DNA of 64,000 nt from Pseudomonas taiwanensis (lineage in GTDB: Bacteria > Pseudomonadota > Gammaproteobacteria > Pseudomonadales > Pseudomonadaceae), in assembly GCF_013393345.1 (NCBI RefSeq), contig NZ_QJRF01000034.1, positions 1-64,000 on the forward strand. The letters are read 5' to 3'. How positions within the stretch are numbered: position 1 is the first letter of the stretch; each line of letters opens with the position of its first letter. The notes under the pieces are model-generated. The model made no database searches and was not told the DNA's origin. It saw only the letters and a program-made list of their open reading frames with translations. Position numbers and translations under genes: made by a program. Below are positions 26,355-35,232 of the stretch, piece by piece.

Positions 26355-26476
26355 GGGAGAGGGTCCTCTGGAATATCCGCCGATTCTAGAAGACAACGCT
26401 GTCCTTACGAAACCTGGAACCGCGACCGTGGTTTCACGTAAGTCGACGCGATAAATGTACGGAACGGTTAGTTTTC

Positions 26477-26491
26477 GTTCGATGATCGAAC
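26477..26491. promoter_or_regulatory. Palindromic operator, IclR/PcaR-like
   Basis: GTTCGATGATCGAAC is a perfect 15-base dyad in the divergent region between the IclR regulator and the porin unit. It resembles the PcaR site consensus GTTCGATAATCGCAC (12 of 15 positions), as expected for an IclR-family operator. Confidence 0.6.
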
Positions 26492-26631
26492 AAAAGCGCT
26501 TTCGACCGATTGAACGCAAGGCTGGTGGATTTCACTATCGATCCCAGGTGCGAGGCGTTGCCGCAACCAGCCTGCGATCCCCAGCGACGCCTCGCCTTTT
26601 ACCGACATAAATACAAGAAAGGTCGACCACG

Positions 26632-26802
26632 ATGCTCCAGCCAGCCACCCCCAATGCCTCGTCGCCCATTCCCGGGCCGTCCTTCGATTGCGCTTCCCCT
26701 TTCGCCTCCGTTGCCCTGGTCCAACTGGCCAGCGGTGAAGGCCTGGGCGATCGACTGCAACGCTGCGTCGCACGCCTGATCGAGCGCCGCAAAGCCCGCT
26801 GA
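26632..26802 (+). CDS. Possible 56-residue protein upstream of the porin gene
   Basis: The frame starts MLQPATPNASSPIPGPSFDC and ends with a basic helix DRLQRCVARLIERRKAR. Third codon positions are mostly G or C, like a real Pseudomonas gene, and GAAAGG precedes the ATG. It lies 97 bases upstream of the OprD-like porin on the same strand. No family is recognised, and it may not be translated. Confidence 0.4.
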   Translation: MLQPATPNASSPIPGPSFDCASPFASVALVQLASGEGLGDRLQRCVARLIERRKAR

Positions 26803-26899
26803 CGCCAGCCGCAAACCCAACCCTGAGCTGTATTCGCGCAAGCGCCGCGAAGGGGCTTTTGCGCACCCGAAAACAACAATCACAGAGGCAAGAACGAGC

Positions 26900-28168
26900 A
26901 TGAATTCCACCCGCCGCCAGGCCCAACCCTTTGTTCCGTGCATCCTCGCCGCCGCCGTTTCCCTGGCCGCCCTGCCCGCCCTGGCTGCCGATGAGCACGG
27001 TTTCGTGGAGGACGCCACGGCCACGCTGAACCTGCGCAACTTCTACATCAACCGCAACTTCGTGAACCCGACCTACCCCCAAGGCAAGGCCGAGGAATGG
27101 ACGCAGAACTTCATCCTCGATGCCCGCTCGGGCTTCACCGAAGGCCCGGTGGGATTCGGCGTCGACATGCTCGGTCTGTTGTCGGTCAAGCTCGACGGTG
27201 GCAAAGGCACCCGTGGCACCCAGCTGCTGCCGGTGCATGACGACGGCCGCCCCGCCGACGACTTCGGCCGCCTGGCCGTGGCCGGCAAGATGCGCGTGTC
27301 GAAGACCGAGCTGAAGGTCGGCGAGTGGATGCCCGTGCTGCCGATCCTGCGTTCCGACGATGGCCGCTCCCTGCCGCAGACCTTCCAGGGCGGCCAGGTC
27401 ACCTCCCAGGAGATCGACGGCCTGACGCTCTACGGTGGCCAGTTCCGCCAGAACAGCCCGCGCAATGACGCGAGCATGGAAGACATGTCCATGAACGGTC
27501 GCGCGGCCTTCACCTCCGACCGCTTCAACTTCGCCGGCGGTGAATACGCCTTCAACGAGAAGCGCACCCTGGTCGGCCTCTGGTACGCCGAACTGGAAGA
27601 CATCTACCAACAGCAGTACCTGCAGGTGATGCACAGCCAGCCCGTCGGCGACTGGACCCTGGGCGCCAACCTCGGCTACTTCAACGGCAAGGAGAACGGC
27701 AACGCCCTGGCCGGCGACCTCGACAACCGCACATGGTCGGCGCTGCTGTCGGCCAAGCATGGTGGCAACACCTTCTACGTCGGCCTGCAGAAAGTCAGCG
27801 GCGACGATGCCTGGATGCGCGTCAACGGCACCAGCGGCGGCACCCTGGCCAACGACAGCTACAACTCCAGCTTCGACAACGCCAAGGAGAAGTCCTGGCA
27901 GGTCCGTCACGACTACAACTTCGCCGCACTCGGCGTGCCCGGCCTGACCCTGATGAACCGCTACATCAGCGGCGAGGACGCGCAGGTGGGCACAGTGACC
28001 GACGGCAAGGAATGGATCCGTGAAACCGAACTGGCCTATGTGGTCCAGTCCGGCGCCTTCAAGGCACTCAACGTGAAGTGGCGCAATTCGAGCATCCGCC
28101 GCGACTTCAGCAACAACGAATTCGACGAAAACCGTCTGATCGTCAGCTATCCGCTGTCGATCCTCTGA
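26900..28168 (+). CDS. OprD-family outer-membrane porin
   Basis: The 422-residue protein has a signal peptide ending ALPALAADEHGF. It shows the OprD pattern: ATATLNLRNFYINRNF near the N terminus, EEWTQNFILDARSGFTEGPV, repeated amphipathic strands, and the C-terminal SNNEFDENRLIVSYPLSIL. OprD-type channels take up specific carboxylates or amino acids. Lying between the IclR regulator and oxidoreductases, it probably imports the substrate of this catabolic unit. A terminator follows. Confidence 0.93.
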   Translation: MNSTRRQAQPFVPCILAAAVSLAALPALAADEHGFVEDATATLNLRNFYINRNFVNPTYPQGKAEEWTQNFILDARSGFTEGPVGFGVDMLGLLSVKLDGGKGTRGTQLLPVHDDGRPADDFGRLAVAGKMRVSKTELKVGEWMPVLPILRSDDGRSLPQTFQGGQVTSQEIDGLTLYGGQFRQNSPRNDASMEDMSMNGRAAFTSDRFNFAGGEYAFNEKRTLVGLWYAELEDIYQQQYLQVMHSQPVGDWTLGANLGYFNGKENGNALAGDLDNRTWSALLSAKHGGNTFYVGLQKVSGDDAWMRVNGTSGGTLANDSYNSSFDNAKEKSWQVRHDYNFAALGVPGLTLMNRYISGEDAQVGTVTDGKEWIRETELAYVVQSGAFKALNVKWRNSSIRRDFSNNEFDENRLIVSYPLSIL

Positions 28169-28199
28169 TCCTTTGGGTAAGCGTGCTTCACCTCCCTCG

Positions 28200-28224
28200 G
28201 CCCGCCAATTGGCGGGCTTTTTTA
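28200..28224 (+). terminator. Rho-independent terminator after the porin gene
   Basis: GCCCGCCAATTGGCGGGC followed by seven T lies 32 bases past the porin stop codon. It separates the porin from the flavoprotein gene. Confidence 0.9.
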
Positions 28225-28323
28225 TGTTCGCTGACCGGCCACTTGCACGACCCCGGCCTTGGTCACGGGAGATAGCAGCAATAGAATACGGAACATGGTT
28301 CCAGTATTTGAGGTTAATCCGAC

Positions 28324-30039
28324 ATGCCTGCCGCACGCTCTGTTCCCAACCGCCTCGACTGCGATCTGCTGGTCATCGGCTCTGGCGCCGCGGGTCTTGC
28401 CGCCGCCGTCACCGCCGCCTATCACGGCCAGAAGGTAATCCTCGTCGAAAAGGAACCGGTATTCGGTGGCGCCACCGCCTGGTCCGGGGGCTGGATGTGG
28501 GTACCGCGCAATCCCTTGGCCCGGCGTGCCGGTATCGAAGAAGACATCGAGCAGCCGCGCACTTACCTGCGCAATGAGCTGGGCGAGCAATTCCGACCGG
28601 AACTGGTGGATGCCTTCCTCGAAACCTGCCCGGAGATGGTGAGCTTCTTCGAGCAACACACCGAGCTGCAGTTCGTCGATGGCAACGGTATTCCCGACAT
28701 GCACGACGATACGCCCGGCGCCGCCAGCGGTGGCCATCAGGTGATCGCCGCGCCCTATGACGGTCGCGAAGTCGGGAACCTGCTGCCGCGCCTGCGCAAG
28801 ACCATGCGTGAAACGTCCTTCATGGGCATGCCGATCATGGCCGGGGCCGACCTGGCCGCCTTCCTCGGCATGACCCGCTCACTAAGCGCCTTCGCCCATG
28901 TGACGCGGCGCTTCCTTACTCACCTCTACCACCTGGCACGCTATGGACGCGCCATGCACCTGGTGAACGGCGTAGCGCTGGTGGCGCGCCTGGCCCGGTC
29001 GGCCAACGACCTCGGCGTGCAACTGATGGAATCGGCGCCAGCGCGACGGCTGATAGTCGAAGGCGGCAGCGTTCGTGGCGCCGTGATCGAGCAGGACGGC
29101 ATAGAGGTCACCATCCATGCCAAGGCCGTGGTCCTGGCAGCCGGTGGTTTCCCCAACGACCCGGTTCGACGCAAGGCCATGTTCCCCCGCGATATCAGTG
29201 GCCACGACAACCTTGCCCTGCCCCCGGCGTCCTGCTGCGGCGACGGCCTGCGTCTGGGTGAGTCCGTCGGCGGCGTCGTGGCCGACGACCTGCGTTCTCC
29301 CGTGGCCTGGGCGCCGGTATCCCGAGTGCCCTACCCCAACGGCACCTTTGGCCATTTCCCCCACATCATCGATCGCGGCAAGCCCGGAATCATCGGCGTC
29401 CTCAGCAACGGCAAGCGCTTCGTCAACGAAGCCGGCGGCTACTACGACTATGTGGACGCCATGAACAAGGCTGTTCCGGAAGGCGAGGAAAGCTGTTCCT
29501 GGCTGATCTGCGACCATCGCTTCCAGCGCCGCTACGGACTGGGCTTCGCCCGCCCCGCACCAGTGCCGCTCTGGCCGCACCTGCGCAATGGCTACCTCAA
29601 GCGCGGCAGCACCCTGGTCGAACTGGCACAAGCCTGTGGCATCGACGCCGCCGGGCTGACCACCAGCGTGGCTGCGTTCAACCACCATGCCCGCCACGGT
29701 GAAGACCCGGAGTTCGGACGTGGCAGCACCGCATTCAATCGCCGCAACGGGGACGCCCTGCATAAGGGTTCCAACCCCTGCGTGGCGCCGATCGAGCACG
29801 GCCCGTTCTATGCGGTGAAGGTCCAGCCAGGCTGCTTCGGCACCTTCGCCGGCCTGCGCACCGATGGACAAGCACGTGTACTGGACGGGAACGGCCAACC
29901 GATTCCCGGGCTGTATGCAGCAGGCACCGACATGGCCAGCGTGCTGGGCGGGCACTACCCGTCCGGCGGCATCAACCTGGGCCCGGCCATGACCTTCGGC
30001 TACATCGCCGGCCGCCATGCGGCTGGCATCCCCCAATGA
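28324..30039 (+). CDS. FAD-dependent oxidoreductase, KstD / fumarate-reductase flavoprotein-like
   Basis: The 571-residue flavoprotein has an N-terminal FAD motif VIGSGAAGLAAAVTAAYHG, then EKEPVFGGATAWSGGWMW. Conserved C-terminal motifs include FGTFAGLRTDGQARVLD and the end segment LGGHYPSGGINLGPAMTFGY. This arrangement is that of 3-ketosteroid-delta-1-dehydrogenase and related enzymes that desaturate cyclic ketones. It ends four bases into the first possible start of the aldo/keto reductase frame, so the two genes form a unit. The natural substrate is unknown; an alicyclic acid or dehydroshikimate-like compound would fit the context. Confidence 0.88.
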   Translation: MPAARSVPNRLDCDLLVIGSGAAGLAAAVTAAYHGQKVILVEKEPVFGGATAWSGGWMWVPRNPLARRAGIEEDIEQPRTYLRNELGEQFRPELVDAFLETCPEMVSFFEQHTELQFVDGNGIPDMHDDTPGAASGGHQVIAAPYDGREVGNLLPRLRKTMRETSFMGMPIMAGADLAAFLGMTRSLSAFAHVTRRFLTHLYHLARYGRAMHLVNGVALVARLARSANDLGVQLMESAPARRLIVEGGSVRGAVIEQDGIEVTIHAKAVVLAAGGFPNDPVRRKAMFPRDISGHDNLALPPASCCGDGLRLGESVGGVVADDLRSPVAWAPVSRVPYPNGTFGHFPHIIDRGKPGIIGVLSNGKRFVNEAGGYYDYVDAMNKAVPEGEESCSWLICDHRFQRRYGLGFARPAPVPLWPHLRNGYLKRGSTLVELAQACGIDAAGLTTSVAAFNHHARHGEDPEFGRGSTAFNRRNGDALHKGSNPCVAPIEHGPFYAVKVQPGCFGTFAGLRTDGQARVLDGNGQPIPGLYAAGTDMASVLGGHYPSGGINLGPAMTFGYIAGRHAAGIPQ

Positions 30040-30071
30040 GCAAGCTTCTATCCACGAACAAGGAGTCATCC

Positions 30072-30896
30072 ATGCGGAATCTCACCACCGCCCAGGGACT
30101 GAACATGCCCCAACTCGGCCTCGGCACCTGGCCCATGACGGGCGAGGAATGCACCCGTGCTGTGCGCCAGGCCCTGGAGCTGGGCTACCGCCACATCGAC
30201 ACAGCACCCGCCTACGAGAACGAGGCCGCCGTGGGTGAAGCCCTGCGCCAGACTGATGTCGTTCGCGACTCCATTCATCTGACTACCAAGGTCTGGTGGG
30301 ACAAGCTGCAGCCGGCCGCCATGCGCCAGTCCCTGGAAGACAGCCTGCGCGCCCTGGGCACCGAGCAGGTGGATCTGTTCCTGATCCATTGGCCAGCCAG
30401 GGACTGGGACCTTCCGCGCAGCATCGAAACCCTGGTGGCCCTGCGCGATGAAGGTAAAGCGCGCTGCATCGGTGTCGCCAATTTCCCCCTGGGCCTGCTG
30501 CGCCAGGTGGTCGATGACCTCGGTGCGCCCCTGTCCGCCATCCAGGTGGAGTACCACGTCATGCTCGACCAGCAGCGCCTGCTGGATTATGCCCGCAGCA
30601 AAGGCCTGGCCCTGACCGCCTACACCCCACTAGCCCGTGGGCTGGCAGCGGAGCAGGCCGCGATCAGGCAGATTGCCGAGAAGCACGGCGTGCTACCCAG
30701 TCAGGTGGCGTTGAAGTGGCTGTTGGAGCAGGACGGCGTCGCGGCCATTCCGAAGGCGTCCAGCCAGGCGAATCAACAGTCCAACCTGGATGCGCTCAAG
30801 GTGGAACTGGACGACGAAGACCGCGCCCTGATCGACGCGCTGCCGAAGAACCGCCGAGTGGTCAGCCCGGACTTCGCGCCGGAGTGGGATGCCTGA
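30072..30896 (+). CDS. Aldo/keto reductase
   Basis: The 274-residue TIM-barrel NADPH reductase shows the tetrad context: Asp and Tyr in DTAPAYENEAAVGEALR, Lys in LTTKVWWDKL and His in FLIHWPA. The cofactor-binding segment is IPKASSQANQQSN. The start at 30072 follows AAGGAG by a normal distance; an in-frame ATG at 30036 overlaps the flavoprotein stop and lacks such a site. It is co-transcribed with the flavoprotein. Confidence 0.9.
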   Translation: MRNLTTAQGLNMPQLGLGTWPMTGEECTRAVRQALELGYRHIDTAPAYENEAAVGEALRQTDVVRDSIHLTTKVWWDKLQPAAMRQSLEDSLRALGTEQVDLFLIHWPARDWDLPRSIETLVALRDEGKARCIGVANFPLGLLRQVVDDLGAPLSAIQVEYHVMLDQQRLLDYARSKGLALTAYTPLARGLAAEQAAIRQIAEKHGVLPSQVALKWLLEQDGVAAIPKASSQANQQSNLDALKVELDDEDRALIDALPKNRRVVSPDFAPEWDA

Positions 30897-30906
30897 TAGC
30901 GAGAAA

Positions 30907-31098
30907 TGTGGGGGCAACTGCGTTGCCCTTAGCGAATGAATTCGGCCCCCCCCCCACAAGGTGCAAGCCTGTTCCGACTCTCGGCCCGGCACCAATCCTG
31001 TGGGGGCGATTTCAATCGCGAAACAGGCCGAAGGTCTGCCATTGCTCTGACCTGAGGGGGTTCAGCCACCCTTTTCGCGAATGAATTCGCTCCCACAA
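30907..31098. repeat. REP-like elements between aldo/keto reductase and pcaC
   Basis: Two doublets: TGTGGGGGCAACTGCGTTGC with GCGAATGAATTCGGCCC (30907-30958, containing a run of ten C at 30946-30955), and TGTGGGGGCGATTTCAATCG with TTTTCGCGAATGAATTCGCT (31001-31097). The long C run is unusual and could be a site of sequence error or length variation. Confidence 0.75.
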
Positions 31099-31137
31099 AA
31101 ACTGCCACGAATGTCCGATCCGGAACCGATGGCCCAA

Positions 31138-31174
31138 CAAAAAACGCCGCCCGGATGCGTGGTCCGGGCGGCGT
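31138..31174 (-). terminator. Rho-independent terminator of the pca operon
   Basis: CGCCGCCCGGA pairs with TCCGGGCGGCG around a short loop. On the minus strand it is followed by six T. It lies 16 bases beyond the pcaC stop. Confidence 0.88.
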
Positions 31175-31190
31175 TCGGGTATTGCGCAGA

Positions 31191-31586
31191 TCAGCCTTGC
31201 AGCGATTCCACGCCCAGCTCATCCCACACGGCTTCGGCCAGGTGGAAGGTGGCATTGGCGGCGGGGATGCCGCAGTAAATGGCGCTCTGCATGATCACTT
31301 CCTTGATCTCGTCGCGGCTAACGCCGTTGTTCTTCGCGGCGCGCAGGTGCAGCTTCAGCTCGCCCTCGCGGTTCATGCCGATGAGCATGGCGATGGTGAC
31401 CAGGCTGCGGGTGTGGCGCGGCAGGCCCGGGCGGGTCCAGATATCACCCCAGGCATGGCGGGTGATCATTTCCTGGAACTCTTCGTTGAACGGCGTGAGG
31501 TTATGCAGGCTGCGGTCCACATGGGCGTCGCCCAGAACCGCGCGGCGAACCTGCATGCCGGCTTCGTAGCGTTCTTTCTCGTCCAT
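31191..31586 (-). CDS. pcaC: 4-carboxymuconolactone decarboxylase
   Basis: The 131-residue protein starts MDEKERYEAGMQVRRAVLG and has the family core HAWGDIWTRPGLPRHTRSLV and HLRAAKNNGVSRDEIKEVIM. It converts 4-carboxymuconolactone to beta-ketoadipate enol-lactone in protocatechuate breakdown. The frame extends upstream into a repeat, so the start at 31586 is preferred. It is last in the pca cluster. Confidence 0.95.
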   Translation of the reverse strand: MDEKERYEAGMQVRRAVLGDAHVDRSLHNLTPFNEEFQEMITRHAWGDIWTRPGLPRHTRSLVTIAMLIGMNREGELKLHLRAAKNNGVSRDEIKEVIMQSAIYCGIPAANATFHLAEAVWDELGVESLQG

Positions 31587-31609
31587 CGATACGTCCTCGA
31601 ATGGGGATC

Positions 31610-31660
31610 GTAGGAGCGAGCTTTGCTCGCGAACCACTTCGCGAGCAAGCTCGCTCCTAC
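31610..31660. repeat. Inverted repeat between pcaD and pcaC
   Basis: Two 24-base arms, GTAGGAGCGAGCTTTGCTCG... and its near-exact complement ending TCGCTCCTAC, flank a four-base loop. It lies inside the operon, where it could influence mRNA stability between pcaD and pcaC. Confidence 0.85.
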
Positions 31661-31668
31661 ATCAATAG

Positions 31669-32457
31669 TCAGGCAGTGAGGAACGCCAGCACGCGCTGGC
31701 TGAAGGTATCGCCAGCCTGCACGTTGGACAGATGCGCGGCGTGGAACTCCACCAGTTCGGCACCGGCGATGCGCTCCTGCATGAAACGGCCGTGCTCGGT
31801 GGTGGTCACCGGGTCGCCGCTGCCGCAGACGATCAGGGTCGGCGCGCTGATGCGGCCAAGCTGCTCGCGGTAATCGGCGTCACGCACGGCGGCGCAGTTG
31901 GCGGCGTAACCCTCGGGCGAGGTCTGCGCCAACATGCCGACGATGGGCTCGACCTTGGCCGGCTCCGCCTCGGCGAAATCCGGGGTGAACCAGCGGGAGA
32001 TCGAAGCATCACGCAGATCGCGCATGGCCTGGGCACCGCCAGACAGCACGGTGTCGATGCGCGGATTCCAGACTTCGGGGGCGCCGATCTTGGCGGCGGT
32101 GTTGCACAGCACCAGGCGCTCGATGCGCGCGGGGGCGTTGATGGCCAGCCACTGGCCGATCAGGCCGCCCATGGACAGGCCGCAGAAGTACGCCTTCTCG
32201 ATATCCAGGGCATCCAGCAGGGCCAGTACGTCACCGCCCAGTTGCTCGATGCTGTAGGGACCCTCGCTGACCAGGGACTTACCGTGGCCTCGGGTGTCGT
32301 AGCGCAGCACCTGGAAGTGCTGAGTGAAGGCCGGGATCTGGACATCCCACATGTGCAGGTCGGTGCCCAGGGAGTTGGACAGCACCAGCACCGGCGCACC
32401 GGCCGGGCCTTCGAGGAGGTAGTTCAGGTCGCCATCGGCGAGACGTACGGCAGGCAT
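31669..32457 (-). CDS. pcaD: Beta-ketoadipate enol-lactone hydrolase
   Basis: The 262-residue alpha/beta hydrolase has the nucleophile elbow CGLSMGGLIGQWLA, the oxyanion-side segment LSNSLGTDLHMWD, an acid residue in CGSGDPVTT and a late His in FHAAHLSNVQ. It hydrolyses the enol-lactone to beta-ketoadipate. It lies 9 bases after pcaB. Confidence 0.95.
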   Translation of the reverse strand: MPAVRLADGDLNYLLEGPAGAPVLVLSNSLGTDLHMWDVQIPAFTQHFQVLRYDTRGHGKSLVSEGPYSIEQLGGDVLALLDALDIEKAYFCGLSMGGLIGQWLAINAPARIERLVLCNTAAKIGAPEVWNPRIDTVLSGGAQAMRDLRDASISRWFTPDFAEAEPAKVEPIVGMLAQTSPEGYAANCAAVRDADYREQLGRISAPTLIVCGSGDPVTTTEHGRFMQERIAGAELVEFHAAHLSNVQAGDTFSQRVLAFLTA

Positions 32458-32466
32458 GTAAATCTC

Positions 32467-33828
32467 CTAACGCGAAAAATGCTTGTGATCGGTCACAGCG
32501 CGTTCGACCCAGCGACGCGCCTGTCCGAGGTAATGGGCCGGATCGAGCAGACGGTCCAGCTCGGCGGCGGAAAGTTGTGCGCTGACTTCGGCATTGGCGC
32601 CGAGCACGGCACGCAGGTGGGCGCCCTCCTTCACCGCCTGGCGGCAGCACTGCTCCACCAGGTGATGGGCGGCGTCACGGCCGATGCGCTGGGCAAGGGC
32701 GATGCTCACGGCTTCGGCCAGCACCAGCCCCTGAGTCAAGTCGAGGTTGCGGCGCATGCGCGCGGCATCGACTTCCAGGCTGGGCACCACCAGCAGCGCC
32801 TGCTGCAGGGCACCGGATACCAGGCAGCAGAGCTCCGGCAGGGTTTCCCATTCGGCATGCCACAGGCCGAGGCTGCGCTCGTGCTCCTGGGGCATGGCGG
32901 CGAACATCGTGGACACCAGGCCAGGCGCGCGGGTGGCGGCGCCGATCAGCACGGCGGCACTCACCGGATTGCGCTTGTGCGGCATGGTGGACGAACCACC
33001 TTTGCCGGGCGCAGAGGGTTCGAAGACTTCACCTGCTTCGGTCTGCATCAACAGGCTCAGGTCACGACCAAGCTTGCCGAGACTACCGGCGATCAGGCCG
33101 AGCAGGCTGGCGAATTCCACCAGGCGGTCGCGTTGGGTGTGCCAGGGCTGGTCCGGCAGGTTCAGGTCCAGTTCGCGGGCCAGCGCTTCGGCCACCGGCC
33201 AGGCCTGATCGCCCAGTGCAGCCAGGCTGCCGGACGCGCCGCCGAACTGCAGGCAGAACAGACGCGGCTTGAGCTCGGCCAGGCGTTGCCGATGACGGGT
33301 GACGGCGCCCAGCACCCCGGCGAGCTTCATGCCGAGGGTGACGGGAGTGGCCTGCTGCAGCCAGGTGCGGCCGGCCAGCGGGGTATCGGCGAAGCGTTCG
33401 GCCTGGACTGCCAAGGCTTCGGCCAGGCCGGCCAGGTCCTGCTCCAGCAGCTCGGCTGCGGCACGCAGCTGCAGCACCAGGCCGCTGTCCATGGCGTCCT
33501 GGCTGGTGGCGCCGAGGTGCACGTAGCGTTCGGCTTCCGCGCTCTTGGCCGCGACCCGCTTGCCGAGGGCCTTCACCAGCGGAATGGCGGAATTGCCAGC
33601 CGTGACAATGGCGTGGGCCAGCGCGAAGTAGTCGTAGAGTTCAGCCTTGCTAGCTGCCTCGATGGGCGCGACGGCGTCGCCGGGAATCAGGCCGACGCTC
33701 GCCTCTGCACGGGCCAGTGCGGCCTCGAAGTCCAGCATGCCCTGCACCCGGCCCTGGTCGGAGAACACCGCACGCATGGCAGGCTGGGTGAAATAGGCGT
33801 CGAAGAGTTGGTTGCTCGGGCTGTTCAA
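32467..33828 (-). CDS. pcaB: 3-carboxy-cis,cis-muconate cycloisomerase
   Basis: The 453-residue member of the fumarase/aspartase superfamily has the signature GGSSTMPHKRNPV and the conserved THxxQ-like region around LGATSQDAMDSG. It lactonises 3-carboxymuconate. The order pcaF-pcaB-pcaD-pcaC on one strand is maintained, but a repeat occupies the gap between pcaF and pcaB, where P. aeruginosa has the transporter gene pcaT. Confidence 0.95.
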   Translation of the reverse strand: MNSPSNQLFDAYFTQPAMRAVFSDQGRVQGMLDFEAALARAEASVGLIPGDAVAPIEAASKAELYDYFALAHAIVTAGNSAIPLVKALGKRVAAKSAEAERYVHLGATSQDAMDSGLVLQLRAAAELLEQDLAGLAEALAVQAERFADTPLAGRTWLQQATPVTLGMKLAGVLGAVTRHRQRLAELKPRLFCLQFGGASGSLAALGDQAWPVAEALARELDLNLPDQPWHTQRDRLVEFASLLGLIAGSLGKLGRDLSLLMQTEAGEVFEPSAPGKGGSSTMPHKRNPVSAAVLIGAATRAPGLVSTMFAAMPQEHERSLGLWHAEWETLPELCCLVSGALQQALLVVPSLEVDAARMRRNLDLTQGLVLAEAVSIALAQRIGRDAAHHLVEQCCRQAVKEGAHLRAVLGANAEVSAQLSAAELDRLLDPAHYLGQARRWVERAVTDHKHFSR

Positions 33829-33906
33829 GCCAGTGCTCCGAAATTCGGGATAGTGTTTCGTTTTATAGCAGCCGGCCCTTGCGAGCCAGTGGTGCGAGAT
33901 CTAGCC

Positions 33907-33993
33907 GTAGGATGGGTCGGGCGGCGATCCGCGAGCGGAGCGAAACCCATGCGGTGTCGCATTGATGGGTTTCGCAGGCTCTACCCATCCTAC
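33907..33993. repeat. GTAGGATGGGT-type inverted repeat between pcaF and pcaB
   Basis: GTAGGATGGGTCGGGCGGCG ... GAAACCCATGC is mirrored by GATGGGTTTCGC ... CTACCCATCCTAC. This is the best-preserved copy of the family also seen at 7933-8004. Confidence 0.85.
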
Positions 33994-34026
33994 AGGTCAG
34001 CCATTTCCGGCAAGCGCAGTAGCCTG

Positions 34027-35232
34027 TCAGACCTTCTCGATGGCGATGGCCAGGCCTTGGCCCACACCCACGCACATGGTTGCCAGGCCGAGCTTGCCGC
34101 CGGATTTCTCCAGCTGGTGCAGGGCTGTCTGGACCAGACGCGCACCACTGGCACCCAGCGGGTGGCCGAGGGCGATGGCGCCGCCGTTCGGGTTGACCTT
34201 GTCGCTGTCGTCGGCGATGCCGAGTTCGCGCATTACGGCCAGGCCTTGAGCAGCGAAGGCTTCGTTCAGTTCGATCACGTCGAAGTCACCGATGGCCAGG
34301 TTCAGGCGTTCCATCAGCTTGCGCACCGCCGGCACCGGGCCGATGCCCATCACGCGCGGGGCAACGCCGGCGCTGGCCATGCCGAGCACTTTCGCGCGCG
34401 GGGTCAGGCCGTGCTTCTTCACCGCTTCGGCGGAAGCCAGGATCAGCGCCACGGCACCGTCGTTCACGCCAGAGGCGTTGCCGGCGGTGACGGTCTTGCC
34501 TTCACCGTTGACCGGTTTCAGCTTGGCCAGGGCTTCGAGGGTGGTGTCCGGACGCAGGTGTTCGTCCTGGTCGACCACGGTCTCGCTCTTCTTGCCCTTG
34601 ATCACCACCGGAACGATTTCCTCGGCGAAGAAGCCTTCGGCCTGAGCGCGACCGGCACGCTGCTGGCTGCGCAGGGAGAACAGGTCCTGGTCTTCACGGG
34701 AAACCTGGTAGTCATCAGCCACGTTGTCCGCGGTCTGCGGCATGGCATCGACGCCGTACTGGGCCTTCATCAGGGGGTTGATGAAGCGCCAGCCGATGGT
34801 GGTGTCTTCGATTTTCTGGGTGCGGCCGAAAGCGCTGTCGGCCTTGCCCATCACATAGGGGGCGCGGGACATGGATTCCACGCCGCCAGCGATGGCCAGC
34901 TCCATTTCACCCGAGGCGATGGCGCGGAAGGCAGTGCCCACCGCATCCATGCCCGAAGCGCACAGACGGTTCAGGGTGACGCCCGGAATGCTGTCCGGCA
35001 GGCCGGCCAGCAGCAGCGCCATGCGCGCGACGTTGCGGTTGTCTTCGCCGGCCTGGTTGGCGCAGCCGAGGAAGACCTCATCCAGCTGGTCCCATTTGAC
35101 CTGGGGATTTCGCTCCACCAGGGCCTTGATCGGGACGGCAGCCAGGTCGTCGGCGCGTACCGGAGCCAGCGAACCGCCAAAGCGGCCGATGGGCGTGCGG
35201 ATGGCGTCGCAGATGTAGACCTCCCGGCTCAT
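34027..35232 (-). CDS. pcaF: 3-oxoadipyl-CoA thiolase
   Basis: The 401-residue thiolase has the acyl-accepting Cys in [11 protein letters not shown], the late active-site motifs [14 protein letters not shown] and [10 protein letters not shown], and the start [19 protein letters not shown] typical of PcaF. It cleaves beta-ketoadipyl-CoA to succinyl-CoA and acetyl-CoA. Its ATG overlaps the pcaJ stop codon by four bases. Confidence 0.96.
   Translation of the reverse strand: MSREVYICDAIRTPIGRFGGSLAPVRADDLAAVPIKALVERNPQVKWDQLDEVFLGCANQAGEDNRNVARMALLLAGLPDSIPGVTLNRLCASGMDAVGTAFRAIASGEMELAIAGGVESMSRAPYVMGKADSAFGRTQKIEDTTIGWRFINPLMKAQYGVDAMPQTADNVADDYQVSREDQDLFSLRSQQRAGRAQAEGFFAEEIVPVVIKGKKSETVVDQDEHLRPDTTLEALAKLKPVNGEGKTVTAGNASGVNDGAVALILASAEAVKKHGLTPRAKVLGMASAGVAPRVMGIGPVPAVRKLMERLNLAIGDFDVIELNEAFAAQGLAVMRELGIADDSDKVNPNGGAIALGHPLGASGARLVQTALHQLEKSGGKLGLATMCVGVGQGLAIAIEKV

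Noticed and set aside
30946-30955. A run of ten C as a phase-variable tract
   Set aside because: It lies in a REP element outside any gene or promoter, so a switching role is unsupported; sequence error is equally likely.
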